Numbered from the stretch's first letter, positions 52,564 through 61,032 are shown. The stretch: 64,000 bases of DNA from Panacagrimonas sp965216845 (GCA_965216845.1 OZ244200.1:3047644-3111643), one strand, 5' to 3'. The notes: generated by a model from the sequence alone, not told the origin. Made by a program: numbers and translations.

Positions 52564-53394
52564 TTATTGCGCAGTCATGCCGCCGTCGACCAGCAGCTCG
52601 GAACCGGTGGTTTTGCGCGACGCATCGCTGGCCAGAAACAGCACCGCCTGCGCCACATCTTCGGGTTCGCTGGTCCCAATCGGATGCATCATCTGCATCA
52701 GCCCCTCGGCGCTGGCCGCATCCGGCACCAGTCCCAGCCGCGCCATGCCCGAAACCACGCTGGCGCCCATGTCGGTTTTCACGATGCCGGGATGCACCGA
52801 GTTCACCCGGATGCCGAGTTGAAGCGCGCCGCACTCCACCGCCGTGGACTTGGTCAACAGGCGCACCGCGCCCTTGGATGCACAATAGGCCGACAGCCCC
52901 GGCGAGCCGATCAGACCAGCCGCCGACGACAGGTTGATGATGCTGCCACCGCGCCCGCACGCACCACCCGGTCGCATGGCGCGCACGGCGTGCTTGACGC
53001 CCAGAAACACGCCTTCGACATTCACCGCCATGATGCGCCGGAAATCCTCCAGCGAGGTGTCGGCGACGAAGCTCATGGATTCGATGCCGGCATTGTTGAC
53101 CACAATGTCCAGTCCGCCAAGCTGGCTTACGGTCTGTGCGACGACCGCCTCCCATGCCGGCTCCTGCGTGACGTCGTGAACCGCAGATTGCGCCTTGCCG
53201 CCCGCCTGCTCGATCACCGCCGCCGTGGCCGTCGCGCTGCGCTCATCCACATCGGTGACCATCACCGCAGCGCCCGCCTGCGCCAGCGTCTGCGCGATTT
53301 GTGCGCCAATCCCGCGGCCGGCGCCGGTAACCAGCGCCACCTTGCCGTCGAGCCCGAAGGACCGCGGACCCGCTTCAGTTGTAGCTGTGGACAT
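52564..53394 (-). CDS. Short-chain dehydrogenase/reductase
   Basis: A 276-residue SDR: GAGRGIG, NNAGIE, LSSAAG, YCASKGAVRLLTKSTAVECG, and VDGGMTAQ at the C-terminus. GGAG is 6 bp before ATG 53394. It is close in type to the next gene (51783), with which it shares the AVRLL.KS pattern after the catalytic Lys. Only 16 bp separates the two, so they are one transcript. Likely a cyclic-alcohol or hydroxysteroid dehydrogenase. Confidence 0.85.
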   Translation of the reverse strand: MSTATTEAGPRSFGLDGKVALVTGAGRGIGAQIAQTLAQAGAAVMVTDVDERSATATAAVIEQAGGKAQSAVHDVTQEPAWEAVVAQTVSQLGGLDIVVNNAGIESMSFVADTSLEDFRRIMAVNVEGVFLGVKHAVRAMRPGGACGRGGSIINLSSAAGLIGSPGLSAYCASKGAVRLLTKSTAVECGALQLGIRVNSVHPGIVKTDMGASVVSGMARLGLVPDAASAEGLMQMMHPIGTSEPEDVAQAVLFLASDASRKTTGSELLVDGGMTAQ

Positions 53395-53448
53395 CACTCT
53401 CTCCTTCTGATGTAAAACTGTTGATTCCGAACTGTATCGCGCCCTTGT

Positions 53449-54291
53449 CTATTTCGTCGTCCCGGCTTCGATCACGCGAATGCGCCGTGATACGCCGCCC
53501 GGAATACCGTCGAGCGCTTGCTCGAAGTCGCCGGGGTCCAGGGCCTGCGCCGCCGTGAAACCGCACTCGCGCAGCGCCGCCTCCACATCGGCCGGCGTGC
53601 TGAAGTGCAGATGCACCCGGCCACGCACGAACGCCGACAGAAAACCGACGAAGGGCGCCGTGCGTGCGCCGCCCATGTCTCCAGACAAACCAATGTCGCT
53701 CCAGTAGCTGGCCTGCGGAAACTGCTGCATTACCAATGAGAAGCGTTGCCACATACTACGCACGTCACGCTCTGAAAAATAATTCACCAGGCCCTCGGTG
53801 ATCACGGCCAGCCCCCGGCTCCGATCGAGCGATGCGGCAATCGACTGCAGACTCAACGGGCCGCTGTCGGCCATCGCGTCGATGTCCACGACCTGATGGC
53901 CGGGCTTGAGTCCGCCCATGCGCGCCAGCGCTTCGCGCTTGCGCTGCGCCATGCCCGGAAGATCGGCCTCAATGTAGGTCAGCGCCTGGCCATAACGCTG
54001 GTTGAAGCGCCAGCCGCGCGGCGACAGGCCGCAGGCAATCTCGATCACCTGGCCGATGCGCCCGCTGCGGATGGCCTGGTCGAGCCGCAGGTCGATGAGC
54101 CGATGCCGCGTCAGCAGGAAACTGTCGATCGCCGGCACCCCCGCCCACTGCGCTGCTGCGATCACCGGCTTGAAGCCGTAGAACAGCATTCGACCAGTGG
54201 TGGTCGCCAGCGCCGGATGGGACAGACCGTGCCGTGCCCACACCAGACCTGTGTAGTGGGCCGTGGGGCTGATGCTCGCCGATGTACTCAT
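53449..54291 (-). CDS. Class I SAM-dependent methyltransferase, LCM family
   Basis: A 280-residue protein of the leucine-carboxyl-methyltransferase type (Ppm1/LCMT, PF04072). The SAM-binding loop VIEIACGLSPRGWRF and the motif VITEGLVNYF are diagnostic. A variable N-terminus and an acidic cap are normal. Members methylate carboxyl groups of proteins or small molecules (e.g. in polyketide or carotenoid pathways). It is upstream of three SDR genes on the same strand, 54 bp from the nearest. It may modify a carboxylated intermediate of the pathway; that is inference. Confidence 0.82.
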   Translation of the reverse strand: MSTSASISPTAHYTGLVWARHGLSHPALATTTGRMLFYGFKPVIAAAQWAGVPAIDSFLLTRHRLIDLRLDQAIRSGRIGQVIEIACGLSPRGWRFNQRYGQALTYIEADLPGMAQRKREALARMGGLKPGHQVVDIDAMADSGPLSLQSIAASLDRSRGLAVITEGLVNYFSERDVRSMWQRFSLVMQQFPQASYWSDIGLSGDMGGARTAPFVGFLSAFVRGRVHLHFSTPADVEAALRECGFTAAQALDPGDFEQALDGIPGGVSRRIRVIEAGTTK

Positions 54292-54369
54292 GATGAAGCT
54301 CCTCCTGGTGTTTTGTGCGGTCTGCCTAGTCAGTATCGCGCCGACAAGGCGCGGGCGACCCGCTTTTAT

Positions 54370-55605
54370 TCAGTGTCCGCCGAGCATGAAGAATACCTGA
54401 AGTTCTCCGATCAGCGCCCCCAGAACGGCACCGGCGATCACCACGATCATTTCGTTCTCCTTGAAGGCTGGGCGCAGCACGGATTCGAACTCTTCGGGCG
54501 ACAGCTTGTTCATGCGGGCAAGAATGGTCGCGTTGATGTCCAGCGCATCCACGGCGTAGCGCTCGACTTCCTTGGAGGCCACCGGAATGAACTCCACCAT
54601 GCGCTGGGCCACCAGTTCGCGCATCTCTTCGTAGCGCTCGTGACCCAGCGCCAGAATCACCATCGGCTGGACCCTGCCCAGCCGGGAATCAATCGCCTCG
54701 CGGACCCGGCGGTGGGCGAGCTCGACAATGCGATCCAACGCTGGCCCGCGCAGCAGCTCTTCGATCATGTGCGACGGCGTCAGCAGCTCGTTGGCCATGA
54801 GACTGGCATAGTCATGGGCCACCTCATCCTGCCGCGCCAGAAATCTGCCGTGCAGCGTGAAGCCGAGCACTTTTTTCGGCCATAACGGGCGAAACAGCAT
54901 CTGCAGGGCCAGCCAGTCACTGATAAAGCCGATCATGCCGCCGAACAGCGGCATCAGCAGCGGTTCATGCCACGTGATCCAGCAGGCCAGCTGTACCAGG
55001 CCGATGACCAGCCCGAACAGGAAACCGATGTTGCGGAAGAAACGCAGCTCGGGGCCGCCCACGCGCCAGAAAATCTGGTTGAGCTTGGCCTTGTCGCGGA
55101 CCAGGTTCTCGGTCACCACCCGGCGGATGTCGAAGTATTCGGTGACGTTGCCGGAGGCCTGCTCCCAGAGTTCGACCACCATGCCAGGAATTTCGCTCTG
55201 GAAGCGTTCGATCACCCGCCGCCGCCAGGACAGCGGCATGCGCGTCCACACGCCCGGCGCATAGGTTTCGCCGATTTCTCGAATCAGCGATTCAGACGCC
55301 TCCATCAGCGGCTTTTGCAGTTCCAGCGTCATCCGGTCAGGGTCCAGGCGCTGGAACAGCTCCTCGGCGTCGAGCAGGCGCGACGCCATCAGGTCAGCCG
55401 AGAGCGCAGCGATTTTCTCCGCCTTGCGCGGCAGAATCCCCTGCCAGCCCAGCCAGGGCGGTATGCCGACGAACTTCAGCGGTCGGAAAATCATCTGCAC
55501 GGCCAGTGATTTGGTCACATAACCCACCACCCCGGCGATCAGCGGAATGGCGAGGTAGAGCCACAGGTTCGCCTGCAGCTCAGCCCACAGCGCAGTCAGG
55601 TTCAT
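54370..55605 (-). CDS. DUF445 family membrane protein
   Basis: A 411-residue inner-membrane protein. The N-terminal anchor (about 15-40) carries GYVTKSLAVQMIFRPL, and a second similar motif FISDWLALQMLFRPL follows the central helices (about 235-250). This repeated NW.A.. type motif defines DUF445. The C-terminus has a third hydrophobic helix (VVIAGAVLGALIGELQVFF). The family includes YheB/YtxK-like proteins of unknown role, possibly in membrane integrity. The coding frame is intact, and the gene ends 78 bp from the methyltransferase start. Confidence 0.82.
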   Translation of the reverse strand: MNLTALWAELQANLWLYLAIPLIAGVVGYVTKSLAVQMIFRPLKFVGIPPWLGWQGILPRKAEKIAALSADLMASRLLDAEELFQRLDPDRMTLELQKPLMEASESLIREIGETYAPGVWTRMPLSWRRRVIERFQSEIPGMVVELWEQASGNVTEYFDIRRVVTENLVRDKAKLNQIFWRVGGPELRFFRNIGFLFGLVIGLVQLACWITWHEPLLMPLFGGMIGFISDWLALQMLFRPLWPKKVLGFTLHGRFLARQDEVAHDYASLMANELLTPSHMIEELLRGPALDRIVELAHRRVREAIDSRLGRVQPMVILALGHERYEEMRELVAQRMVEFIPVASKEVERYAVDALDINATILARMNKLSPEEFESVLRPAFKENEMIVVIAGAVLGALIGELQVFFMLGGH

Positions 55606-55708
55606 GATGTTTCCCTGCGACAGGCGGACATTTCGGTCGCCGGCGTGCCCAACCGCTCGACGGCACCCCTCAGCACCCGCTGTGCGGCGAGCGCGGCAGT
55701 CTCATGAC

Positions 55709-55745
55709 CCTTTGGCCGATGTGGTTGAGTCCCATCGGGCAAAGG
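55709..55745 (-). terminator. Imperfect hairpin between crotonase and DUF445 genes
   Basis: Arms 55709-55721 and 55733-55745 pair over 13 bp with one mismatch, loop 11 nt. It lies between the crotonase stop and the DUF445 start. No clear T run is seen; it may terminate the crotonase transcript. The rest of the 204-bp gap shows no gene. Confidence 0.45.
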
Positions 55746-55809
55746 TCGAAAATGCCGTATTCCCTGGTAAAGCCGTTGCCGCCGCCGACCACAGACCACA
55801 ATGGCGCCC

Positions 55810-56610
55810 TTACTGCGCGGACGGGAATTTCGGGGCGCGCTTCTCGCGCACGGCCTTGACGCCCTCTGGCGCGTCTTCGCCGAGAAAACAGAGCATCTCC
55901 ATGGCCAGTGAGCTTTCAAAAGTCGGCCGGGCCATGTGCATCCAGCCATTGAGCGAGCGCTTGGTCAGGCGGATCGCGCCCTGGCTGCCGGCCGCGAGCT
56001 TGTCGGCAACCGACAGGGCCTTGTCCATCAGTTCAGCGCGCGGAACGCAGGCGCTGACCAGACCAATGCGCTCGGCCTCCTTGCCGTCGATGAATTCAGC
56101 GGTCAGCAGGTAGTACTTGGCCTTGGCCATGCCGCACAGCAGCGGCCAGACAATGGCCGCATGATCGCCAGCGCCGACCCCAAGCTTGACGTGACCGTCG
56201 GTGATCTTGGCTTCCTCGGCCATGATGCTGATGTCGGCCAGCATGGCCACCGCCAGACCCGCGCCCACGGCCACGCCGTTGATCGCCGAGATGACCACCT
56301 TCTCGCAGTTCATGATGTTGTAAACAACGTCGGCGGCTTCCTGCATCACCACCGAGATCTCCTTGGAGTTGCCCACCATGTTGCTGATCCACTCCAGGTC
56401 GCCGCCCGCCGAAAAAGCGCGGTCGCCTGAGCCAGTGATGACCGCCACCTTGGTCTTGGCATCGTCGTGAACCACCTGCCAGATCTTGGTCAACTCCCAG
56501 TGCAGGCGCGCGTTCGTCGCGTTCATGACTTCAGGACGGTTGATGGTAATCACCAGCACGCCGTTGGAACGGTGTTCAAAGGAAAGAAACTGGAAGTCTT
56601 CGTAGGTCAT
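55810..56610 (-). CDS. Enoyl-CoA hydratase/isomerase (crotonase) family protein
   Basis: A 266-residue crotonase. CoA-binding/oxyanion motifs FSAGGDLEWI and NGVAVGAGLAVAMLADISI are intact. The place of the two catalytic Glu of classical hydratase reads TDGHVKLGVGAGDHAAIVWPLL: the first Glu is absent and Asp-His stands near the second. So the activity may be isomerase, dehydratase or another crotonase reaction rather than simple hydration. It follows an SDR stub and an acyl-CoA dehydrogenase gene on the minus strand and belongs to that operon. Confidence 0.85.
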   Translation of the reverse strand: MTYEDFQFLSFEHRSNGVLVITINRPEVMNATNARLHWELTKIWQVVHDDAKTKVAVITGSGDRAFSAGGDLEWISNMVGNSKEISVVMQEAADVVYNIMNCEKVVISAINGVAVGAGLAVAMLADISIMAEEAKITDGHVKLGVGAGDHAAIVWPLLCGMAKAKYYLLTAEFIDGKEAERIGLVSACVPRAELMDKALSVADKLAAGSQGAIRLTKRSLNGWMHMARPTFESSLAMEMLCFLGEDAPEGVKAVREKRAPKFPSAQ

Positions 56611-56658
56611 GGGTATCTCGCTAGTGGTAGGTGGGGCTTCACAAGTTCAAGTGCAGCT

Positions 56659-56724
56659 TCAGACAATGCGGTAAATCATCGAGCCGGTGACGATTGCCAC
56701 CTTGCCTTGCATCATCTTGCTCAT
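56659..56724 (-). pseudogene. N-terminal stub of a short-chain dehydrogenase
   Basis: A 21-codon frame starts with ATG 56724, preceded by GGGAG, and encodes GKVAIVTGS, the invariant beginning of the SDR nucleotide-binding fold. It then goes directly to MIYRIV and a stop. The whole body of the enzyme is missing. It sits between the acyl-CoA dehydrogenase and crotonase genes, where an SDR would be expected in a beta-oxidation-like operon. I read it as a deletion remnant. Confidence 0.6.
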
Positions 56725-56755
56725 TGCCTGTTCTCCCGGTTTTCTGGTGTTGCGC

Positions 56756-57907
56756 TCAGGACCTCAGACCCAGCACCTGCGAGGACAGGATGTTTCGCTG
56801 AATCTCGTTGGAACCGCCGTAGATCGTCGCCGGTCGCGCGTTGTAGTAGCTGGTCAGCCAGTCGAAGGTTTCGCCGCCGAGCGCCACATCACCGACCAGC
56901 CCCCCGGCGCTGCCCGCGGTCTCGACCAGCAACTGCGAGATCTTCTGGAAGTTCTCGGTGCCGATGATCTTGAGCATGGACACGTCCGAGCCCAGCGTCT
57001 GGCCGCGACGCACCTGGTCGACGAAGCGCTCGTAGAGCGCGGCGTGATCCAGCACGTCCAGCTTGCAGCGCGCATAGTGGTCCATGAAGCCCTGATCCTG
57101 GGTCAGACCCAGTTGCAGCGCCAGCTCCTCGAGCCGCGCCATCGCGTACTGGCTCTGCTTGGGACTACCGAGAAAAATGCGCTCGAAACCGAGCAACGCC
57201 TTGGCGATGGTCCAGCCACGGTTGAGTTCTCCGACGATGTTGTCCGCGGGCACGCGCACGTCGCGGAAGAAACATTCACAGAACTCCTCGTGGCCGGCGA
57301 GATTGCGGATCGGTCGGCGTTCGATGCCGGGCGTGTTCATGTCCGCCAGCAGGAAGCTGATGCCTTCCTGTTTCTTGGCGCTCTTGTCGGTGCGCACCAG
57401 CATGAAGATGTGGGTGGCGTCCTGCGCCAGCGTGGTCCAGGTCTTCTGGCCGTTGACGATGAAGTGATCGCCGTCCAGCACCGCCTCGGTACGCAGGCTG
57501 GCCAGGTCCGAACCGGCGTTGGGTTCGGAATAGCCCTGGCACCAGATGTGTTCGCCGCAGAGAATCTTCGGCAGGTAATAGGCTTTCTGTGCTTCGGTGC
57601 CGTGCTGAATCAGCAGTGGCCCGACCATGTTGATGCCCATGTCGGGCGCGCGCGCCACACCGTGGCGCTCGGTCTCCTCCATGAAGATCATCAACTTGGC
57701 GGGCGACAGGCCCATGCCGCCGTATTGTTGCGGCCAGGCCGGCGCCAGCCAGCCCTTCCTGGACAGCGTCAGATACCAGTCCTTGATCTGCGCCCAGCGC
57801 AGGCGGGTCTTGGGGTAGCGCAGATGCTCCGGATAGCTCTGCTGGAAGAATGTGCGGACTTGCTGGCGGAAGTGTTCGTCGCTCAGTGCGTTCCAGTCGG
57901 TGGTCAT
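56756..57907 (-). CDS. Acyl-CoA dehydrogenase
   Basis: A 383-residue flavoenzyme of the group used on sterol side chains and bulky acyl-CoAs. Visible parts: N-terminal helices, WCQGYSEPNAGSDLASL, GQKTWTTLAQDATH, IVGELNRGWTIAKALLGFER, and the C-terminal TIYGGSNEIQRNIL. The Gly before SNEI replaces the Glu base of MCAD types, as in many bacterial members. The two-residue-longer loop in the middle domain separates it from the enzyme at 21615. It leads the operon with the SDR stub and crotonase. A weak copy of the CTAAC-N4-GTTAG site is about 280 bp upstream. Confidence 0.9.
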   Translation of the reverse strand: MTTDWNALSDEHFRQQVRTFFQQSYPEHLRYPKTRLRWAQIKDWYLTLSRKGWLAPAWPQQYGGMGLSPAKLMIFMEETERHGVARAPDMGINMVGPLLIQHGTEAQKAYYLPKILCGEHIWCQGYSEPNAGSDLASLRTEAVLDGDHFIVNGQKTWTTLAQDATHIFMLVRTDKSAKKQEGISFLLADMNTPGIERRPIRNLAGHEEFCECFFRDVRVPADNIVGELNRGWTIAKALLGFERIFLGSPKQSQYAMARLEELALQLGLTQDQGFMDHYARCKLDVLDHAALYERFVDQVRRGQTLGSDVSMLKIIGTENFQKISQLLVETAGSAGGLVGDVALGGETFDWLTSYYNARPATIYGGSNEIQRNILSSQVLGLRS

Positions 57908-58411
57908 GCAAGCTCCTCAACGGCAGACGGGTGGAAGCCGAGAAAACGGCGACCTTGGTTCCCGGCCTTGCCGAGCCACGGCGCCAAAGCGGGCGCCCTG
58001 CTCACGTCCACACCCAGCTCGCATTGGTCGGTTCCAACCTCGGCCGCATCATGCTGGTGAAACCGTGGCCTTCATCGGACACCGGCAGTCGGTCGATGGC
58101 GCACAACTGCTCCTCGGGTTGGAAGTCCAAAAGCGCTCCGGGTAGAAGGGGTTGGCCGGTCTGTCGCCGGCTGCGGCATGCATCTAACAAACGTTCGGGA
58201 GTTTAGCCGCCGCGCGCGGATGATCGCAAACGGCGTGGAGCGACCGATTCAGCGTCGGGACGCGGTGCCGGCAGCGACTGCAAAGTGTCAAACCAAAGCG
58301 ATTTGCGGTCGTCGCACACCCCCGTCAATGCCACAGACGCCATACCGACTCGGCCAAGATCACGCAGGCAGCCTCATGCTCGTTCTCCATGGCGACCTGC
58401 ACAAGCGCCCC
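57908..58411. promoter_or_regulatory. Intergenic region with a weak CTAAC-N4-GTT site
   Basis: 504 bp without a supported gene, between the acyl-CoA dehydrogenase start and the hydrolase stop. Bases 58184-58197 read CTAAC-AAAC-GTTCG, an incomplete version of the palindrome at 20350 and 59429 and upstream of the acyl-CoA dehydrogenase gene. Nothing else was recognised; open frames on both strands are not conserved. Confidence 0.4.
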
Positions 58412-59311
58412 TCAGGTTTCACCGTCGACCGCCGCGCCCGTGTCCTGCGCACGCTCGGCGGCAACCGAGCCAAGCTGGGCGCGCAGAAACGGCAGCAGCA
58501 GCTCGGCGACGGCCTCCGGGTCGTCCGCATACGGAAAGTGCCCGCTGTCCCCCAGCAGATGGACCTGTGCCTCGGGGAAGACCTCGCGCTGCGTGAACGC
58601 GTAGCGATAAGGCAGAAACAGGTCGCGCTTGCCCCAGATCACCTGCACCGGGCAACTCAGCCCGCGCAGGCCCGGCTCCAGTTCGCGGGACAGACGCGCG
58701 ATGTCTGTCGCCCGATACAGCTTGAGTACGGCGGCTCGGGTGCCGGCATCGTAATCGCGGTACATACGATCAACGAAGGCCCGCGGTAGCCGTCGCCGCG
58801 GGCTCGCCAGCCGCATCAAGGCGTGAAATGCCCGCGGCGTGGTCAGCCGCTGAAAGACTTCACCGACCACGGGCAGGCGCCAGATGCGGGCGGCGAAATG
58901 CCAGCGATAACCCGGAACGTAACCGGTGTTGATCAGCGTCAGGCTGCCGACCGCACCTGGATGCGCCGCCGCCCAGGCCAGGCCCCAAGGACCACCGAAG
59001 TCGTGCAGCACCAGATGCGCAACACGAATCCCGAGCGCATCCAGAAACGCGGCCAGGTGCGCGCCGTAACCGCCAACCGTGTAGTCGAAGCGCTCGGGCT
59101 TCTGGGCCTGACCGAAACCGGGCATGTCGGGCGCCACGGCGCGTGCGAACGCGCCCACCCGCCCGCTCAGCTCGGCCCAATCCTGTCCCGAACCGGGGTT
59201 GCCGTGCACGAAGACCACCGCCGCCTCGGCGGTCGGATCACCGACCTCCAGATAGGGCGTGCGCACACCCTGAACGATCAGGGTCCGACTGTGTGGAGCG
59301 GATGCAGGCAT
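58412..59311 (-). CDS. Alpha/beta hydrolase with Asp nucleophile (dehalogenase/epoxide hydrolase type)
   Basis: A 299-residue alpha/beta hydrolase. After the HGNPG oxyanion motif the nucleophile elbow reads LVLHDFGGPWG with Asp104, not Ser. This is the pattern of haloalkane dehalogenases and epoxide hydrolases (VHDWGG). The later acid-containing region GKRDLFLPYRYAF and GDSGHFPYADDPEAV supply Asp and His. The ATG at 59311 has GGGAG 9 bp upstream; an upstream ATG at 59350 is less likely. It stands alone and probably opens an epoxide or hydrolyses a halide. The operator palindrome at 59429-59442 is about 120 bp upstream. Confidence 0.83.
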   Translation of the reverse strand: MPASAPHSRTLIVQGVRTPYLEVGDPTAEAAVVFVHGNPGSGQDWAELSGRVGAFARAVAPDMPGFGQAQKPERFDYTVGGYGAHLAAFLDALGIRVAHLVLHDFGGPWGLAWAAAHPGAVGSLTLINTGYVPGYRWHFAARIWRLPVVGEVFQRLTTPRAFHALMRLASPRRRLPRAFVDRMYRDYDAGTRAAVLKLYRATDIARLSRELEPGLRGLSCPVQVIWGKRDLFLPYRYAFTQREVFPEAQVHLLGDSGHFPYADDPEAVAELLLPFLRAQLGSVAAERAQDTGAAVDGET

Positions 59312-59329
59312 GATGGACGTCTCCCGGTT

Positions 59330-59369
59330 GTGCACCTGTGCGCGACGCATTGTGCATCTGTGCGCGACG
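59330..59369. repeat. 22-bp tandem duplication upstream of the hydrolase gene
   Basis: The 18-bp unit GTGCACCTGTGCGCGACG at 59330 recurs at 59352 with one mismatch (GTGCATCTG...), period 22 bp. It lies within the upstream region of the hydrolase gene. Confidence 0.7.
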
Positions 59370-59428
59370 AAACGACAGACCCGGCCTCATCCGACGCCTG
59401 GCCGAACCGGCCACTCAAGAATCAAATG

Positions 59429-59442
59429 CTAACTATCGTTAG
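59429..59442. promoter_or_regulatory. Perfect palindrome CTAAC-TATC-GTTAG
   Basis: A perfect 5-bp-arm palindrome with a 4-bp centre, about 120 bp upstream of the hydrolase start. Its reverse complement CTAAC-GATA-GTTAG differs by one base from the operator at 20350-20363. AT-rich sequence (TATGATATAG) follows on the plus side, so it lies in a promoter-like region. Confidence 0.55.
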
Positions 59443-59888
59443 ACATTATGATATAGTGGCCCGAATCAACCCGTTTTTGCGCCGCCAGACCGAGTCGGAC
59501 GCGGCCTGCATTTGTTGCGCGATGAACTCTTCCTCCGTTGCGAGCCTGGCCGCGCCCAGCTATCGGGTGGGCAGGGCATGATGCTGCTGCTCACCGCGAG
59601 TTTCGTACTGCTGATCGGCATCGTGTCCGGGCGACACCGCTTGTGCACCACTCCATGGCCGACGCAGGCATCGGGCAGGGCCCCGGTGAGCTGCGGGATC
59701 ACGAGGCTCGATTCCGTCCGGAGGGCCGCACCGGCGCAAGCACTGTCGTAGAGCGGCGCGCCGCCCGCTCCGGACCCCAGGCCGGTTTCTGACCACATGC
59801 TTCGTGCGTACGCCCGCACGAAACAAGCCCGTGCGGCCTGACATCCCGTTTTTCTCCCCCCCTCCACCCAAACGCAAGGAGTTTTACC
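59443..59888. other. 446-bp gap before the lipoprotein gene
   Basis: No gene is supported. A stem TTCGTGCG/CGCACGAA is at 59801-59822 (8 bp, 6-nt loop). The last bases hold AAGGAG, the ribosome-binding site of the lipoprotein GTG start. Short open frames in this gap show no conserved pattern. Confidence 0.5.
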
Positions 59889-60794
59889 GTGAATTTCCAG
59901 ATGTCCCGCAGTCGAGAACCCTCCCCCTCACTCAAGCCCTTCCTGGGCGGCATCATCCTGTCCTGCTGTGCAGCGCTTGCTGCCTGCGGCGGCTCGTCTT
60001 CAAACGACGCGGACTCCCGGTCGGCCGAAACGCCGCTGTTTGCCGCCGACATTGGCTGCACCGGCACCAACGGACCGCTGGACAACCTGCAGACGGGGCT
60101 CGCGGACCGTCTGGACGCGGGACTGGCCGAGCAACCGGGCGGCGCGGCCTATGCCGGGCAGCTAGCGTCGCTGGTGGTCCAGTCTCTGGATCTGGTGGAC
60201 GCGCTGGCCTCTGGCGCGGGATCGTTGGCAGCACTGCCCAACGGCGGCGATCCGAGCCTGGTCGCCCCGGTTTACCACGAGTTGTTGTGCGTCACCGCTG
60301 CGGTGGCCGAGGTCGCGGTGTCGGCAAGCCTGGATGTGACCACGCCGCTGGCCGAACAGGCGGCCCTGGAAGACCTGCTCGGCCTCATCGTCGAGCTTCA
60401 GCAAGTACTGCTGCTGGGCACCGCAGCACTGCCGAGCGCACTCGACCCGGGTCGGGTCGCAGCCGACATCGGCTACGTCGTGCAAACGCTGGCCGGCGGG
60501 GTCGCCAGTCTGGCCAATGTCTTCTCCGTGCTGCCTGGCGGGGTGGGCGATGCGGTACTGATGCCAGTCGCCGGCTTGCTGCTGGACGTGACCGGCTCAC
60601 TCAACGCCCTGAACAGCGGAGACACGCAGGCCTCCGGGCAGTTGTTGCTCGGTTCGGTCACCAATCTGGTCGATTCGCTGGCCGACGGCCTCGGGCCGCT
60701 GGGCATCGCTCTTGGTCCCGTGAACGCCTTGCTTGCTCCGGTACTCAACACCCTGGCCGACCTGCTCAGCGGGCTGCTGGGCATTCTGCTGTAG
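59889..60794 (+). CDS. Hypothetical lipoprotein with long hydrophobic/amphipathic helices
   Basis: A 301-residue protein starting at GTG (AAGGAG 7 bp upstream). The signal peptide ends in the lipobox LAAC (Cys about 33) followed by GGSSS, typical for outer-membrane lipoproteins. The rest is Leu/Ala/Gly-rich with few charged residues, composed of predicted amphipathic helices (e.g. LDNLQTGLADRLDAGLAEQ, VLNTLADLLSGLLGILL). Two Cys are in the first third (IGCTG, LLCVT). No family recognised. It precedes the MarR/efflux operon but is separated by a hairpin, so the link is uncertain. Confidence 0.65.
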   Translation: MNFQMSRSREPSPSLKPFLGGIILSCCAALAACGGSSSNDADSRSAETPLFAADIGCTGTNGPLDNLQTGLADRLDAGLAEQPGGAAYAGQLASLVVQSLDLVDALASGAGSLAALPNGGDPSLVAPVYHELLCVTAAVAEVAVSASLDVTTPLAEQAALEDLLGLIVELQQVLLLGTAALPSALDPGRVAADIGYVVQTLAGGVASLANVFSVLPGGVGDAVLMPVAGLLLDVTGSLNALNSGDTQASGQLLLGSVTNLVDSLADGLGPLGIALGPVNALLAPVLNTLADLLSGLLGILL

Positions 60795-60830
60795 GCGATC
60801 TGGATGCTCTGATCCCCCGGGACGCACGAT

Positions 60831-60879
60831 TCCGGGCGGTTCGGGCAGGCGCAATCCGGCGCCGCCCGAACCGTCCGGA
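60831..60879 (+). terminator. 16-bp hairpin after the lipoprotein gene
   Basis: TCCGGGCGGTTCGGGC (60831-60846) pairs with GCCCGAACCGTCCGGA (60864-60879), with a single G-T pair, loop 17 nt. No T run follows. It separates the lipoprotein gene from the MarR operon. Confidence 0.6.
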
Positions 60880-61002
60880 CGATCACTGACGTCCCCATGC
60901 GCGCGCCGCGGCGACGCCGCGGCCCGCTCGAAGCAAACCCTTGAGTCTCTGCGTCACACCGGGCGCAGGGACTTGTTTCATCCGTCCGGACATCGGCATA
61001 CT

Positions 61003-61020
61003 TATTTCTTCAGTGAAATA
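61003..61020 (+). promoter_or_regulatory. Palindrome TATTTC-N6-GAAATA before the MarR gene
   Basis: TATTTC (61003-61008) and GAAATA (61015-61020) are perfect 6-bp inverted repeats with a 6-bp spacer, ending 12 bp before the MarR ATG. MarR proteins commonly bind such a site in their own promoter, so this is a likely autoregulatory operator. Confidence 0.5.
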
Positions 61021-61032
61021 TTTGCCGATGAA

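Noticed and set aside
56687..58060. Plus-strand frame opposite the acyl-CoA dehydrogenase gene
   Set aside because: Antisense shadow; the minus-strand protein has all family motifs.
59512..59867. Short open frames on both strands before the lipoprotein gene
   Set aside because: No conserved motif, poor start context, overlapping in several frames.
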